Shown one piece after another: positions 24,152 through 32,701 of a DNA stretch of 64,000 nucleotides; position 1 is the first letter of the stretch, and every line of letters starts with the position of its first letter. The stretch is from positions 620,001-684,000 of the forward strand of contig NZ_FWXV01000003.1 in NCBI RefSeq assembly GCF_900176515.1, written 5' to 3'. Both the position numbers and the translations under genes were made by a program. The notes under the pieces were generated by a model. That model was not told the DNA's origin, made no database searches, and saw nothing but the letters and a program-made list of their open reading frames with translations. This stretch comes from Kibdelosporangium aridum. Its GTDB lineage: Bacteria > Actinomycetota > Actinomycetes > Mycobacteriales > Pseudonocardiaceae.

Positions 24152-26353
24152 GTGCTGGTCGTTCGTCTCGTTCTAGGTCTATTGATGACCGTTGTCGGGC
24201 TTGGGTTCGCCGTGCAGCGGATCCTGTGGTTGAACAAGCTGATCCGGTCGGGTCAGCCCGACCAGGACCGATCCGACAACCTGGGCAAACGCGTCGCCGC
24301 GCACCTCGCCGAGGTGTTCGCCCAGCGCAAGCTGCTGAAGTGGTCCGTGCCCGGCCTGGCGCACCTGTTCACGTTCTGGGGCTTCGTGATCCTGGCGTCG
24401 GTGTACCTCGAGGCGTACGGCGCGCTGTTCGACGAGAAGTTCGCGATCCCCTTCATCGGGCACTGGTCCGTGCTGGGCTTCCTGCAGGACTTCATCGCGG
24501 TGATGGTCGCGGTGTCCCTCGTGGTCTTCGCGATCCTGCGGATCAGGCAGTCACCGGAGCGCAACCAGCGCAAGTCCCGCTTCTACGGCTCGCACACCGG
24601 TGGCGCGTGGCTCATCCTCTTCATGATCTTCAACGTCGTCTGGACGATGTTCCTGTTCCGCGGCGCGTCCGCGGCGGCGGGCAACTTGCCGTACGAGAGC
24701 GGCGCGTTCGTCTCGCTCGGTGTCGGCAACCTGCTCGAACCGCTCGGTCACAGCGCGAACGAGGTCATCGAGACGATCGGGCTGCTGCTGCACATCGGCG
24801 TGATGCTGAGCTTCCTGATCATCGTGCTGCACTCCAAGCACCTGCACATCTTCCTCGCGCCGATCAACGTCACCGCCAAGCGGCTGCCGGACGGCCTCGG
24901 CCCGTTGCTGCCGATGAAGTCGCACGGCAAGCCGATCGACTTCGAGGACCCGGGCGAGGACGACGTGTTCGGCCGGGGCAAGATCGAGGACTTCACCTGG
25001 AAGGGCATGCTGGACTTCGCCACGTGCACGGAGTGCGGCCGCTGCCAGTCCCAGTGCCCGGCGTGGAACACCGGCAAGCCGTTGTCCCCCAAGCTGGTGA
25101 TCATGGACCTGCGCGACCACATGTTCGCGAAGGCGCCGTACATGATCGGCGGTAAGCAAGAGCCCGAGGGCGGTGTCGTCGAGAAGGCCGTCGACGAAGG
25201 CGAACACCACCACAACGTGCCCGAGGCCGGCTTCCCGCGCGTGCCGGGTGATCAGGCGGGACGGCCGCTCGTCGGAACCGCGGAACAAGGCGGCGTGATC
25301 GACCCCGACGTGCTGTGGTCGTGCACCACCTGCGGGGCGTGCGTCGAGCAGTGCCCGGTGGACATCGAACACGTCGACCACATCGTCGACATGCGGCGTT
25401 ACCAGGTGATGATCGAATCGGAGTTCCCGACCGAGCTCGGCACGCTGTTCCGCAACCTGGAGACCAAGGGCAACCCCTGGGGCCAGAACAACAACGAGCG
25501 GATGGACTGGGCGAAGGGCCTGGACTTCGAGGTGCCGGTGTTCGACGGCGAGCTGGCGTCCGATGTGGAGTACGTGTACTGGATCGGCTGTGCGGGTGCG
25601 TTCGACGACAACGCCCGCCGGACCGTCCGGGCGACCGCGGAGCTGCTGCACCTGGCAGGCGTGAAGTACGTCGTGCTGGGCAAGGAGGAAAGCTGCACCG
25701 GCGACCCGGCGCGGCGCTCGGGCAACGAGTTCCTCTTCCAGATGATGGCCCAGCAGACGGTGGAGATGCTGAACGCCGTCTTCGAGGGCCGCGAGCCACT
25801 GCAGCGCAAGATCGTGACGACCTGCCCGCACTGCATGAACACCCTCGGCCGGGAATACCCGCAGCTGGAAGGGCACTACGAGGTCGTGCACCACACGCAG
25901 CTGCTGAACCGCCTGGTGCAGGCCGGAAAGCTCACTCCAGTGGCTCCTGCCGACCCGGCTGGGCCTGGCGTGACGTACCACGACCCGTGCTATCTCGGCC
26001 GCCACAACAAGGTCTACACGCCGCCGCGTGAGCTGATCGGCGCGGCGGGCGCTTCCCTCACCGAAATGCCGCGGCACGCTGACCGTTCGCTGTGCTGTGG
26101 CGCGGGCGGTGCTCGGATGTGGATGGAGGAGCGGATCGGCAAGCGCGTCAACGAGGAACGTGTCGATGAAGCGCTGACGACCGGCACCGACACCGTCGTC
26201 ACGGGCTGCCCGTTCTGCCGCGTGATGATCAACGACGGGTTGACCGCGCGGCAAAGCGAAGGCAAGGGCGAAGGCGTTGCGGTGAAGGACGTTTCCCAGC
26301 TCCTGCTGGAATCGGTCAAGCGGTCCGAGAAGAACATCCCCGCGGCGGACTGA
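24152..26353 (+). CDS. EtfD-like membrane Fe-S oxidoreductase (ETF:quinone route)
   Basis: Membrane Fe-S protein of 733 residues resembling mycobacterial EtfD (Rv0338c), which takes electrons from ETF-linked acyl-CoA dehydrogenases to menaquinone. The N-terminal ~230 residues hold five or six membrane segments. Two 4Fe-4S clusters follow (CTECGRCQSQCP, CTTCGACVEQCP), then two CCG domains (GKEESCTGDPARRSG, HDPCYLGRHN, SLCCGAGGARMW). GTG at 24152 is the start. A 32-bp palindromic terminator follows. No etfAB is adjacent. The setting among many acyl-CoA dehydrogenases fits the role. Confidence 0.82.
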   Translation: MLVVRLVLGLLMTVVGLGFAVQRILWLNKLIRSGQPDQDRSDNLGKRVAAHLAEVFAQRKLLKWSVPGLAHLFTFWGFVILASVYLEAYGALFDEKFAIPFIGHWSVLGFLQDFIAVMVAVSLVVFAILRIRQSPERNQRKSRFYGSHTGGAWLILFMIFNVVWTMFLFRGASAAAGNLPYESGAFVSLGVGNLLEPLGHSANEVIETIGLLLHIGVMLSFLIIVLHSKHLHIFLAPINVTAKRLPDGLGPLLPMKSHGKPIDFEDPGEDDVFGRGKIEDFTWKGMLDFATCTECGRCQSQCPAWNTGKPLSPKLVIMDLRDHMFAKAPYMIGGKQEPEGGVVEKAVDEGEHHHNVPEAGFPRVPGDQAGRPLVGTAEQGGVIDPDVLWSCTTCGACVEQCPVDIEHVDHIVDMRRYQVMIESEFPTELGTLFRNLETKGNPWGQNNNERMDWAKGLDFEVPVFDGELASDVEYVYWIGCAGAFDDNARRTVRATAELLHLAGVKYVVLGKEESCTGDPARRSGNEFLFQMMAQQTVEMLNAVFEGREPLQRKIVTTCPHCMNTLGREYPQLEGHYEVVHHTQLLNRLVQAGKLTPVAPADPAGPGVTYHDPCYLGRHNKVYTPPRELIGAAGASLTEMPRHADRSLCCGAGGARMWMEERIGKRVNEERVDEALTTGTDTVVTGCPFCRVMINDGLTARQSEGKGEGVAVKDVSQLLLESVKRSEKNIPAAD

Positions 26354-26370
26354 CGGTCAGCCTCCCTCTC

Positions 26371-26402
26371 GAGGGCCCCGGGGACCGGTCCCCGGGGCCC
26401 TC
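26371..26402. terminator. Palindromic terminator after the EtfD-like gene
   Basis: A perfect 32-bp palindrome, arms GAGGGCCCCGGGGACC and its complement with no loop bases, 17 bases after the stop codon. It would form a very stable hairpin; no T-run follows, as is common in high-GC actinobacteria. Confidence 0.8.
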
Positions 26403-26443
26403 CGCGACTGTGTGGTCGCAATGCATGACTGAGGGAGGTCACT

Positions 26444-27262
26444 ATGGGCACGAGCCGGGGCCGACCGCTGATGCCGACATTGCTGATGACAGCGCTTTTG
26501 ACACTGTCGTCGGTATCGGTGTCGTCAGCGGAACAGGCATCAGGCGAGACCGACGAAAGCCAGGCAGCGGTCCGGTACGGCTGGGGCACGCCGCTGTCGA
26601 TCTCCGACGAGTTCGACTACACCGGGCCGGTGAACCCAGACAAGTGGGCCGTACCGAGTGGCAATGAAGGCGGCACGGCCGGATGCTGGCCGGGGCACGC
26701 GGGCAACGGCCGACGGTGCGCGAAGAACAGCACGGTGGCCGACGGCATCATGACGATGCGTGGTGAGGCCAACGGTGACACCGGGTGGCTGCGGCAGAAG
26801 CTGGACCGTCAGTACGGCCGATGGGAAATCCGGTCGCGCTCCCGCAACATCGGCGCCTCCGGCGGTCTTTACCACGTGCTGCACCTGATCTGGCCCACAT
26901 CCGGCAAACGGCTGCAGGACGGTGAGTACGACTGGGTGGAGTACTCCAACCCGGACGCGCAGTGCCTGCAGGCTTTCCTGCACTACCCGAAGAGCCCGTC
27001 GGACAAGAAGGAACGCCGCGAACAGTGTCCGGTCGACATGACCCAGTGGCACAACTTCGCGTTCGAGTGGACCTCGGCCGGTCTGGCCGGCTACGTCGAC
27101 GGCGTGGAGTGGTTCCGCCTGTCCGGCGGCGCCAACGCCGACCGGGGTGACATCCAGGCGATGCCGTCCGGTCACCTCAACATCCAGCTCGACAACTTCA
27201 CCGGCGAGAGCGGCCTGCGTCCTGCGGTGTTCGAGGTCGACTGGGTCCGCGTCTACGCCTGA
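26444..27262 (+). CDS. Secreted GH16-like glycoside hydrolase
   Basis: Exported protein of 272 residues with a concanavalin-like fold. The N-terminal hydrophobic stretch is a signal peptide (cleavage near SVSSA). The catalytic core E161-Y-D163-W-V-E166 fits the GH16 ExDxxE motif, and the flanking YGRWEIRSRSRNI and WHNFAFEWT are family-like. Substrate may be a beta-glucan, agar or other marine/soil polysaccharide; the next gene encodes an alginate lyase fusion, suggesting a polysaccharide unit. ATG at 26444 follows GGGAGG. Confidence 0.75.
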   Translation: MGTSRGRPLMPTLLMTALLTLSSVSVSSAEQASGETDESQAAVRYGWGTPLSISDEFDYTGPVNPDKWAVPSGNEGGTAGCWPGHAGNGRRCAKNSTVADGIMTMRGEANGDTGWLRQKLDRQYGRWEIRSRSRNIGASGGLYHVLHLIWPTSGKRLQDGEYDWVEYSNPDAQCLQAFLHYPKSPSDKKERREQCPVDMTQWHNFAFEWTSAGLAGYVDGVEWFRLSGGANADRGDIQAMPSGHLNIQLDNFTGESGLRPAVFEVDWVRVYA

Positions 27263-27309
27263 CCCGCTTCACCGGGAAACAAAACTGGGGAAACAAGAAG
27301 CGAGGAGCA

Positions 27310-29808
27310 ATGAAAAGACTTTGCCATGCGGTTCTGGCCGCGGTGCTCGCGGCCGGGATGGTGGGTGCCTCCGGCACGGAAGCGCTCGCGGCGGGGTCGC
27401 CGCTGCCCATCAAGGCTGTGGTGGCCAGCGCCGACGACGGCAACGTCCCGGCCAACACCCTCGACAACAACCTGGACACCCGCTGGTCGGCCGAGGGCGA
27501 CGGGGTGTGGATCCAGTACGACCTCGGCTCGGCACAGACCGTTGGTTCGGTCTCGATCGCCTGGCACAAGGGCGACACCAGGCGGGACACGTTCGACGTG
27601 GAGCTGTCCGGCGACGGATCGTCGTGGACGCCCGTACTGACCAGGAAGGCCAGCAGCGGCAGCACGCTTGGGCTGCAGAACTACGACTTCTCGGACAGTT
27701 CCGGCCGCTACGTGCGCATTGTCGGCCACGGCAACACGGTCAACAACTGGACCAGTATCACCGAGGCGACCGTCAACGGGGCCGACGGCGGCGGTGGCGG
27801 TACGTGTGACTATCCGGCTGACGTGCTGGACCTGAAGAACTGGTACATCGGGTTGCCGATCGGCGAACCTGAGAAGCCGAAGAACGTCGAACAGCCGCAA
27901 CTGGCCACGTATTCGATCGACCCCTGGTTCCGCGCGACCGAGGACTGCACCGCGGTCCAGTTCCGTGCCGCGGTCAACGGGGTCACCACCAGCGGATCCA
28001 GCTACCCGCGCTCGGAACTGCGGGAGATGTCCGGATCCGCGAAAGCCAGCTGGTCCTCCACCTCGGGCACGCACACCATGGTCATCGACCAGGCGATCAC
28101 CGCGCTGCCCAAGGAAAAGCCGGACATCGTGGCCGGGCAGATCCACGGCGGCAGCGATGACCTCTCGGTCTTCCGGCTGGAAGGCAGCAAGCTCTACGTC
28201 ACCGACGAAGACGAGAAGCACACGCTGCTGACCGACAAGTACGTGCTGGGCACCAGGTTCCAGGCGAAGTTCGAAGTCAGCGACGGGAAGATCAGGGCGT
28301 ACTACAACGGCGCGCTGAAGGCCACGATCTCGAAGAACTTCTCGACTGGCTACTTCAAGGCGGGCGCCTACACCCAGGCAAACTGCAGCAAGTCCTCGCC
28401 CTGCAACGAAAGCAACTACGGCGAGGTGAAGATCTACGGGCTGACCGTGACCCACACCGGCAACCAGGCTCCCGGTCGCACGGTGAACGTCGCGAACTCG
28501 ACCCAGCTGCAGAACGCGTTCAGCGGCGCGCAGGCCGGTGACCGCATCGTGCTGGCCGACGGTCAGTACAAGATCGGCAAGCTGAGCGGCAAGAACGGAA
28601 CAGCGAGCCAGCCGATCACCGTCGTCGCGGCCAACCGCGGCAAGGCAGTGATCAACGACGGGCAGCTGGAGGTGGCGAACTCCTCGTACGTCACCTTCGA
28701 AGGTCTGAAGTGGACGAACAAGACCACACTGAAGATCACCAGCTCGAACAACGTCCGGCTGACCCGCAACCACTTCCGGCTGGCCGAGGAGTCCTCGCTG
28801 AAGTGGGTGCTCATCGGCGGGGCGAACAGCCACCACAACCGGATCGACCACAACCTGTTCGAGGAGAAGCACCAGCTGGGCAACTTCATCACGATCGACG
28901 GGTCGGACACGCAGCAGTCCCAGCACGACCTGATCGACCACAACCACTTCCGCAACATCGGTCCCCGCGCGCAGAACGAGATGGAGGCCATCCGCGTCGG
29001 CTGGAGCGAGATCTCCCAGTCGAGCGGGTTCACCGTGATCGAGTCGAACCTGTTCGAGAACTGCGACGGTGACCCGGAGATCATCTCCGTGAAGAGCAAC
29101 GACAACACCGTCCGGTACAACACGTTCCGCACCTCACAGGGCACGTTGTCGCACCGGCACGGCAACCGCGGCACGCTCAACGGCAACTTCTTCCTCGGCG
29201 AGGGGAAGGCGGGAACCGGCGGGATCCGGATCTACGGCCAGGACCACAAGATCTACAACAACTACTTCGAGGGCCTGACCGGCACCGGCCACGACGCCGC
29301 GCTGCAAGTCGACGGCGGAGACGTGGACACCTCGGGCGCGCTCAACGCCCACTGGCGGGTGTACCGGGCGACGGTCGTGAACAACACCTTCGTCAACAAC
29401 GTGTCGAACATCGAGGTCGGCGCCAACTACAACCTCGCCCCGGTCGACTCGACCATCGCCGACAACGTGGTCACCGGCAGCCAGGGCAAGCTGTTCAACG
29501 AACGCAAGGTGCCCGTGAACATGACCTACGCCGGAAACATCGGCTGGCCGACCGGGTCGGCCACCGTCGGCGTCACCAATGGTGTGCGGACGGTTGACCC
29601 GCTGCTTGCCCGCGACGGTTCCGTGCACCGTCTCGGCGCAGGGAGCCCGGCGATCGACGCCGGCAGCGGCGGCCACCCGTTCGTGACCGATGACATGGAC
29701 GGTCAGGCACGCGTCGGCAGCGTCGATGCCGGTGCGGATGAGCACTCGTCGTCGGGGGTCACCCGAGGCCCGTTGACCGCGGCGGACGTCGGCCCAGACG
29801 CAGCCTGA
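27310..29808 (+). CDS. Secreted CBM32-PL7-PL6 alginate lyase fusion
   Basis: Exported 832-residue multidomain lyase. Order: signal peptide (1-28), F5/8C/CBM32-like domain (about 33-155), Gly-rich linker, PL7 alginate lyase (about 166-385), PL6 right-handed beta-helix (about 389-815). PL7 signatures are RSELRE (near 234), QIH (277-279) and YFKAGAYTQ (near 350). PL6 signatures are a Lys in ISVKSNDN (near 595) and Arg in HRHGNRG (near 618), matching the Lys/Arg pair of chondroitinase B-like lyases. Two GGGAAACAA repeats (27274, 27288) lie upstream. The fusion could combine endo and exo cleavage of alginate. Confidence 0.82.
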   Translation: MKRLCHAVLAAVLAAGMVGASGTEALAAGSPLPIKAVVASADDGNVPANTLDNNLDTRWSAEGDGVWIQYDLGSAQTVGSVSIAWHKGDTRRDTFDVELSGDGSSWTPVLTRKASSGSTLGLQNYDFSDSSGRYVRIVGHGNTVNNWTSITEATVNGADGGGGGTCDYPADVLDLKNWYIGLPIGEPEKPKNVEQPQLATYSIDPWFRATEDCTAVQFRAAVNGVTTSGSSYPRSELREMSGSAKASWSSTSGTHTMVIDQAITALPKEKPDIVAGQIHGGSDDLSVFRLEGSKLYVTDEDEKHTLLTDKYVLGTRFQAKFEVSDGKIRAYYNGALKATISKNFSTGYFKAGAYTQANCSKSSPCNESNYGEVKIYGLTVTHTGNQAPGRTVNVANSTQLQNAFSGAQAGDRIVLADGQYKIGKLSGKNGTASQPITVVAANRGKAVINDGQLEVANSSYVTFEGLKWTNKTTLKITSSNNVRLTRNHFRLAEESSLKWVLIGGANSHHNRIDHNLFEEKHQLGNFITIDGSDTQQSQHDLIDHNHFRNIGPRAQNEMEAIRVGWSEISQSSGFTVIESNLFENCDGDPEIISVKSNDNTVRYNTFRTSQGTLSHRHGNRGTLNGNFFLGEGKAGTGGIRIYGQDHKIYNNYFEGLTGTGHDAALQVDGGDVDTSGALNAHWRVYRATVVNNTFVNNVSNIEVGANYNLAPVDSTIADNVVTGSQGKLFNERKVPVNMTYAGNIGWPTGSATVGVTNGVRTVDPLLARDGSVHRLGAGSPAIDAGSGGHPFVTDDMDGQARVGSVDAGADEHSSSGVTRGPLTAADVGPDAA

Positions 29809-29815
29809 GCCATCA

Positions 29816-30496
29816 CGGCATCCTGGTATCAGCGAGAACGTCGGCGACCAGCTGGTCGTCGACGTTTTTGCTGCTCAGCCCCTTCATCAGGATGGTCATC
29901 ATGCGTTCGACCGCGCTCTCGCGCATCTCGTCGGGCAAGTCGCGCATGGGGCCGTCGATGAGGAGCATGGAGAACCCGTGCACCGAGCACCACGGGGTCA
30001 GTTCGGCCATGGGGCGATCCGCCGGGTTGAGGTGACCGACTTCCACCAACTTGTCCAAGCCTCGGACGAGCAACTGGAATGCTTCGTCGACTTTGGACAG
30101 TGCGTTGCCGTCCACCATGGACCCGCCTTGCTCGAAGGCCGTCCGGAACAACCCGGGTTCACTTGTGGCGAAACGGATGTAGCCACGGCCGATCGCGCAC
30201 AACGTTCCCATCGCCTGGCGAACCGGGTCAGTGGTGGGCCGCAGCGCGTCGATCCGCGCTTGCATGGTCGCGGCCAAGCCGTCCAGCGCGTAGTCCTTGG
30301 CGGCTTGAAGCAGCTGGTCGTGGTTCTCGAAGTGGCGGTACGCGGCGGTCGGGGTGACGCCCGCGGCCTTCGCAGCGGCCCGCACGGTCACGGCCTTGGG
30401 TCCGCCTTGCTCCGCCAACTGTCCGGCGGCCTTGATCAACGCGTTGCGCAGATCTCCGTGGTGGTAGCCACGTTTCGCCTGGCCTGAGGATCCCAT
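29816..30496 (-). CDS. TetR-family repressor of the MMPL exporter
   Basis: TetR regulator of 226 residues. The N-terminal GYHHGDLRNALIKAA and helix-turn-helix VRAAAKAAGVTPTAAYRHFENHDQL are clear. The C-terminal domain resembles TetR_C_13-like ligand domains. ATG at 30496 chosen over 30523 because the longer form would start within the operator region. It is divergent from the MMPL transporter with an 85-bp gap carrying direct repeats, the usual local-repressor arrangement. Confidence 0.85.
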
Positions 30497-30515
30497 GGGG
30501 CCGATGTTGACAGCC

Positions 30516-30565
30516 GTACACATTCCATGGCAAGTTAACGCCTGCCAAGTTTACGGGTGTACACA
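30516..30565. promoter_or_regulatory. Operator region between TetR and MMPL
   Basis: CAAGTTAACG (30531-30540) and CAAGTTTACG (30546-30555) form a direct repeat with 15-bp period. GTACACA occurs at 30516-30522 and 30559-30565, flanking them. Likely binding sites of the divergent TetR protein. Confidence 0.55.
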
Positions 30566-30581
30566 TCGTTGGGGAGTGCTC

Positions 30582-32657
30582 ATGTTCGGACGGATCGGCC
30601 GGTTCGTCACCGGTCACGCCAAGGCGATCCTGGTCGTCACCGTGTTTGTGCTCGCTGGTGCGGGGGCGTTCGGCTTCACCGCGTTCGGCAAGCTGGAGAG
30701 CCAGGGCTTCGACGACCCTGCGTCGGAGTCGACGCAGGCCGCTGAGCTGGTCAAAACGCATTTCGGCGGTACGGACAGCCTGGTTGTCCTGATCAAGGGC
30801 CGCCTCGACGAACCCGCGGTCCGGCAGGCCGGTGGTGAGCTGACCGGCCAGCTGACCCAAGATCCGGATTTACGCGAGGTCGTCTCGTACTTCAACACCA
30901 ACGCCCCACCGATGCGGTCGGACGACGGGCAGTACGCGATCGCTGTCGCGAAGGTGAATGACGGAGTCGAGATCGAGAACCTCCGCGAACGCTACGACGG
31001 TGTGCGGGGTCCGATCGAAGTGACGCTCGGCGGTGCCGCCGCGGTCAGCACCGACATCACCAACCAGGTCGGCCAGGACTTGCTCGTCGCAGAGGCCATC
31101 GCCGTCCCGCTGATCCTGATCCTGCTCGTCATCGCGTTCGGCAGTGTCGTCGCTGCCCTGCTTCCCTTGGCCATCGGCGGAATCGCGATCCTCGGGACGT
31201 TCGCGGAACTCGCCGTGCTCGGCTCGATCACCGACGTCTCGGTCTTCGCGATCAACCTGACCACCGCGTTGGGCATGGGTCTCGCGATCGACTACGCGCT
31301 GCTGATGGTCAGCCGGTTCCGTGAAGAGCTAGCGCAGGGCGCGAGCATCGACGACGCCACAACGAGAACAGTCCAGACGGCCGGGCGCACGATCTTCTTC
31401 AGTGGTCTCGCTGTGATGGCGGCACTGGCCGTGTTGCTGATCTTCCCGATGTACTTCCTGCGTTCGTTCGCCTACGCGGGCGTCGGCGTGGTCGCGATCG
31501 CGATGATCGCCGCGATGTTCGTGCTGCCGGCGCTGCTGAAGGCGTTGGGTTACCGGATCAACGCAGGCCGGGTGCTTCGGCGTACGCCCAGCGTCGAGTC
31601 GAAGTTCTGGGGCAAGGTCGCCGGCAGCACCATGCGCCGCCCGGCCCGTGCCGCCATCCCAGTCGTCATCGGGCTCGTGCTCGCCGCGATTCCGTTGCTG
31701 CACGTGCAGTTCGGGTCGCCCGACGATCGCGTGCTGACCACATCGGCCGATACCAGGATCGTCGGCGACGCTTTGCGCGATCACTTCCCCAACGACGATT
31801 CCCGTGCCATCCGGGCGATCGCCACGACCCCGGTCGACGTCAACGCCTACACTCAGCAGCTGTCCGCGTTCCCCGGCGCTGCCAGGGTGACGGCCACGCC
31901 CGGCGAGAACGCCACGATGTTCTCGATCGTCCCGCAGTCCGACCCACGCTCGGCCCAGGCCGAAGAACTCGTGTCCTCGATCCGGGCAAGTGGAATGGAC
32001 CTCAAGGTCGGCGGCGACACCGCGGTCCTGATGGACACCCAGGACGCCATCGGCAGCAGGCTTCCGTTGGCGATCCTGCTGATCGCGTTGACCACGTTCG
32101 TCCTGCTGTTCCTGTTCACCGGCAGCATCCTGCAGCCACTGCGTGCCTTGTTGTTCAACGTGCTCGGCCTGTCCGCCACGCTCGGCCTGATGGTCCTGGT
32201 GTTCCAGGACGGCTGGCTGTCCGGCTTCCTCGGCTTCACACCGTTGCCGTTGGACACGAGCATGCTCGTACTGCTGTTCTGCATCACCTTCGGACTGTCC
32301 ATGGACTACGAAGTGTTCGTGCTCAGCCGGATCAAGGAACTCCGCGACCATGGTGCGTCGGCTCATGACGCCGTGGTCACCGGGCTTTCCAGGACAGGCA
32401 GGCTCGTCTCCACCGCCGCGGTGCTGCTTGCCGTGAGCCTGCTCGCGTTCGGCACGAGCGGCGTCAGCTTCATCCAGCTCTTCGGTATCGGCAGCGGCCT
32501 GGCCATCCTGATCGACGCCACGCTGATCCGTGGCGTGCTCGTCCCGGCAGGCATGCGCCTGCTCGGCAAGGCCGCCTGGTGGTCGCCCGGCTTCCTGCGA
32601 CGCGTGCACAACCGCGTCGGCATCCAGGAAACCGAGCGAGTGCCCGCGTCGGTCTGA
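30582..32657 (+). CDS. MMPL-family RND transporter
   Basis: Membrane exporter of 691 residues with the duplicated MMPL arrangement: one helix, a periplasmic domain, then five helices, repeated twice (about 12 segments). Asp-Tyr pairs GLAIDYALLMVSRF and GLSMDYEVFVLSR in the two halves are the proton-relay motifs. Likely exports a lipid, antibiotic or toxic hydrophobic compound under control of the adjacent TetR. ATG at 30582 follows GGGGAG. The ligand is unknown; release of a sterol metabolite is possible but unsupported. Confidence 0.9.
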   Translation: MFGRIGRFVTGHAKAILVVTVFVLAGAGAFGFTAFGKLESQGFDDPASESTQAAELVKTHFGGTDSLVVLIKGRLDEPAVRQAGGELTGQLTQDPDLREVVSYFNTNAPPMRSDDGQYAIAVAKVNDGVEIENLRERYDGVRGPIEVTLGGAAAVSTDITNQVGQDLLVAEAIAVPLILILLVIAFGSVVAALLPLAIGGIAILGTFAELAVLGSITDVSVFAINLTTALGMGLAIDYALLMVSRFREELAQGASIDDATTRTVQTAGRTIFFSGLAVMAALAVLLIFPMYFLRSFAYAGVGVVAIAMIAAMFVLPALLKALGYRINAGRVLRRTPSVESKFWGKVAGSTMRRPARAAIPVVIGLVLAAIPLLHVQFGSPDDRVLTTSADTRIVGDALRDHFPNDDSRAIRAIATTPVDVNAYTQQLSAFPGAARVTATPGENATMFSIVPQSDPRSAQAEELVSSIRASGMDLKVGGDTAVLMDTQDAIGSRLPLAILLIALTTFVLLFLFTGSILQPLRALLFNVLGLSATLGLMVLVFQDGWLSGFLGFTPLPLDTSMLVLLFCITFGLSMDYEVFVLSRIKELRDHGASAHDAVVTGLSRTGRLVSTAAVLLAVSLLAFGTSGVSFIQLFGIGSGLAILIDATLIRGVLVPAGMRLLGKAAWWSPGFLRRVHNRVGIQETERVPASV

Positions 32658-32668
32658 TTCGAGGGGTA

Positions 32669-32700
32669 CCGAGGGCTGCCACCGCTGTGGCAGCCCTCGG
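32669..32700. terminator. Bidirectional hairpin terminator
   Basis: Perfect 14-bp arms CCGAGGGCTGCCAC and complement with loop CGCT, placed between the convergent MMPL gene and the membrane-protein gene ending at 32702. Confidence 0.85.
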
Positions 32701-32701
32701 T

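Noticed and set aside
24551..26254. Long minus-strand frame (567 codons) within the EtfD-like gene
   Set aside because: Shadow of a coding strand with strong Fe-S and CCG motifs; no motif in the reverse reading.
27274..27296. GGGAAACAA direct repeats before the alginate-lyase fusion as a defined operator
   Set aside because: Two short A-rich copies only; noted in the gene entry but too weak for a separate site.
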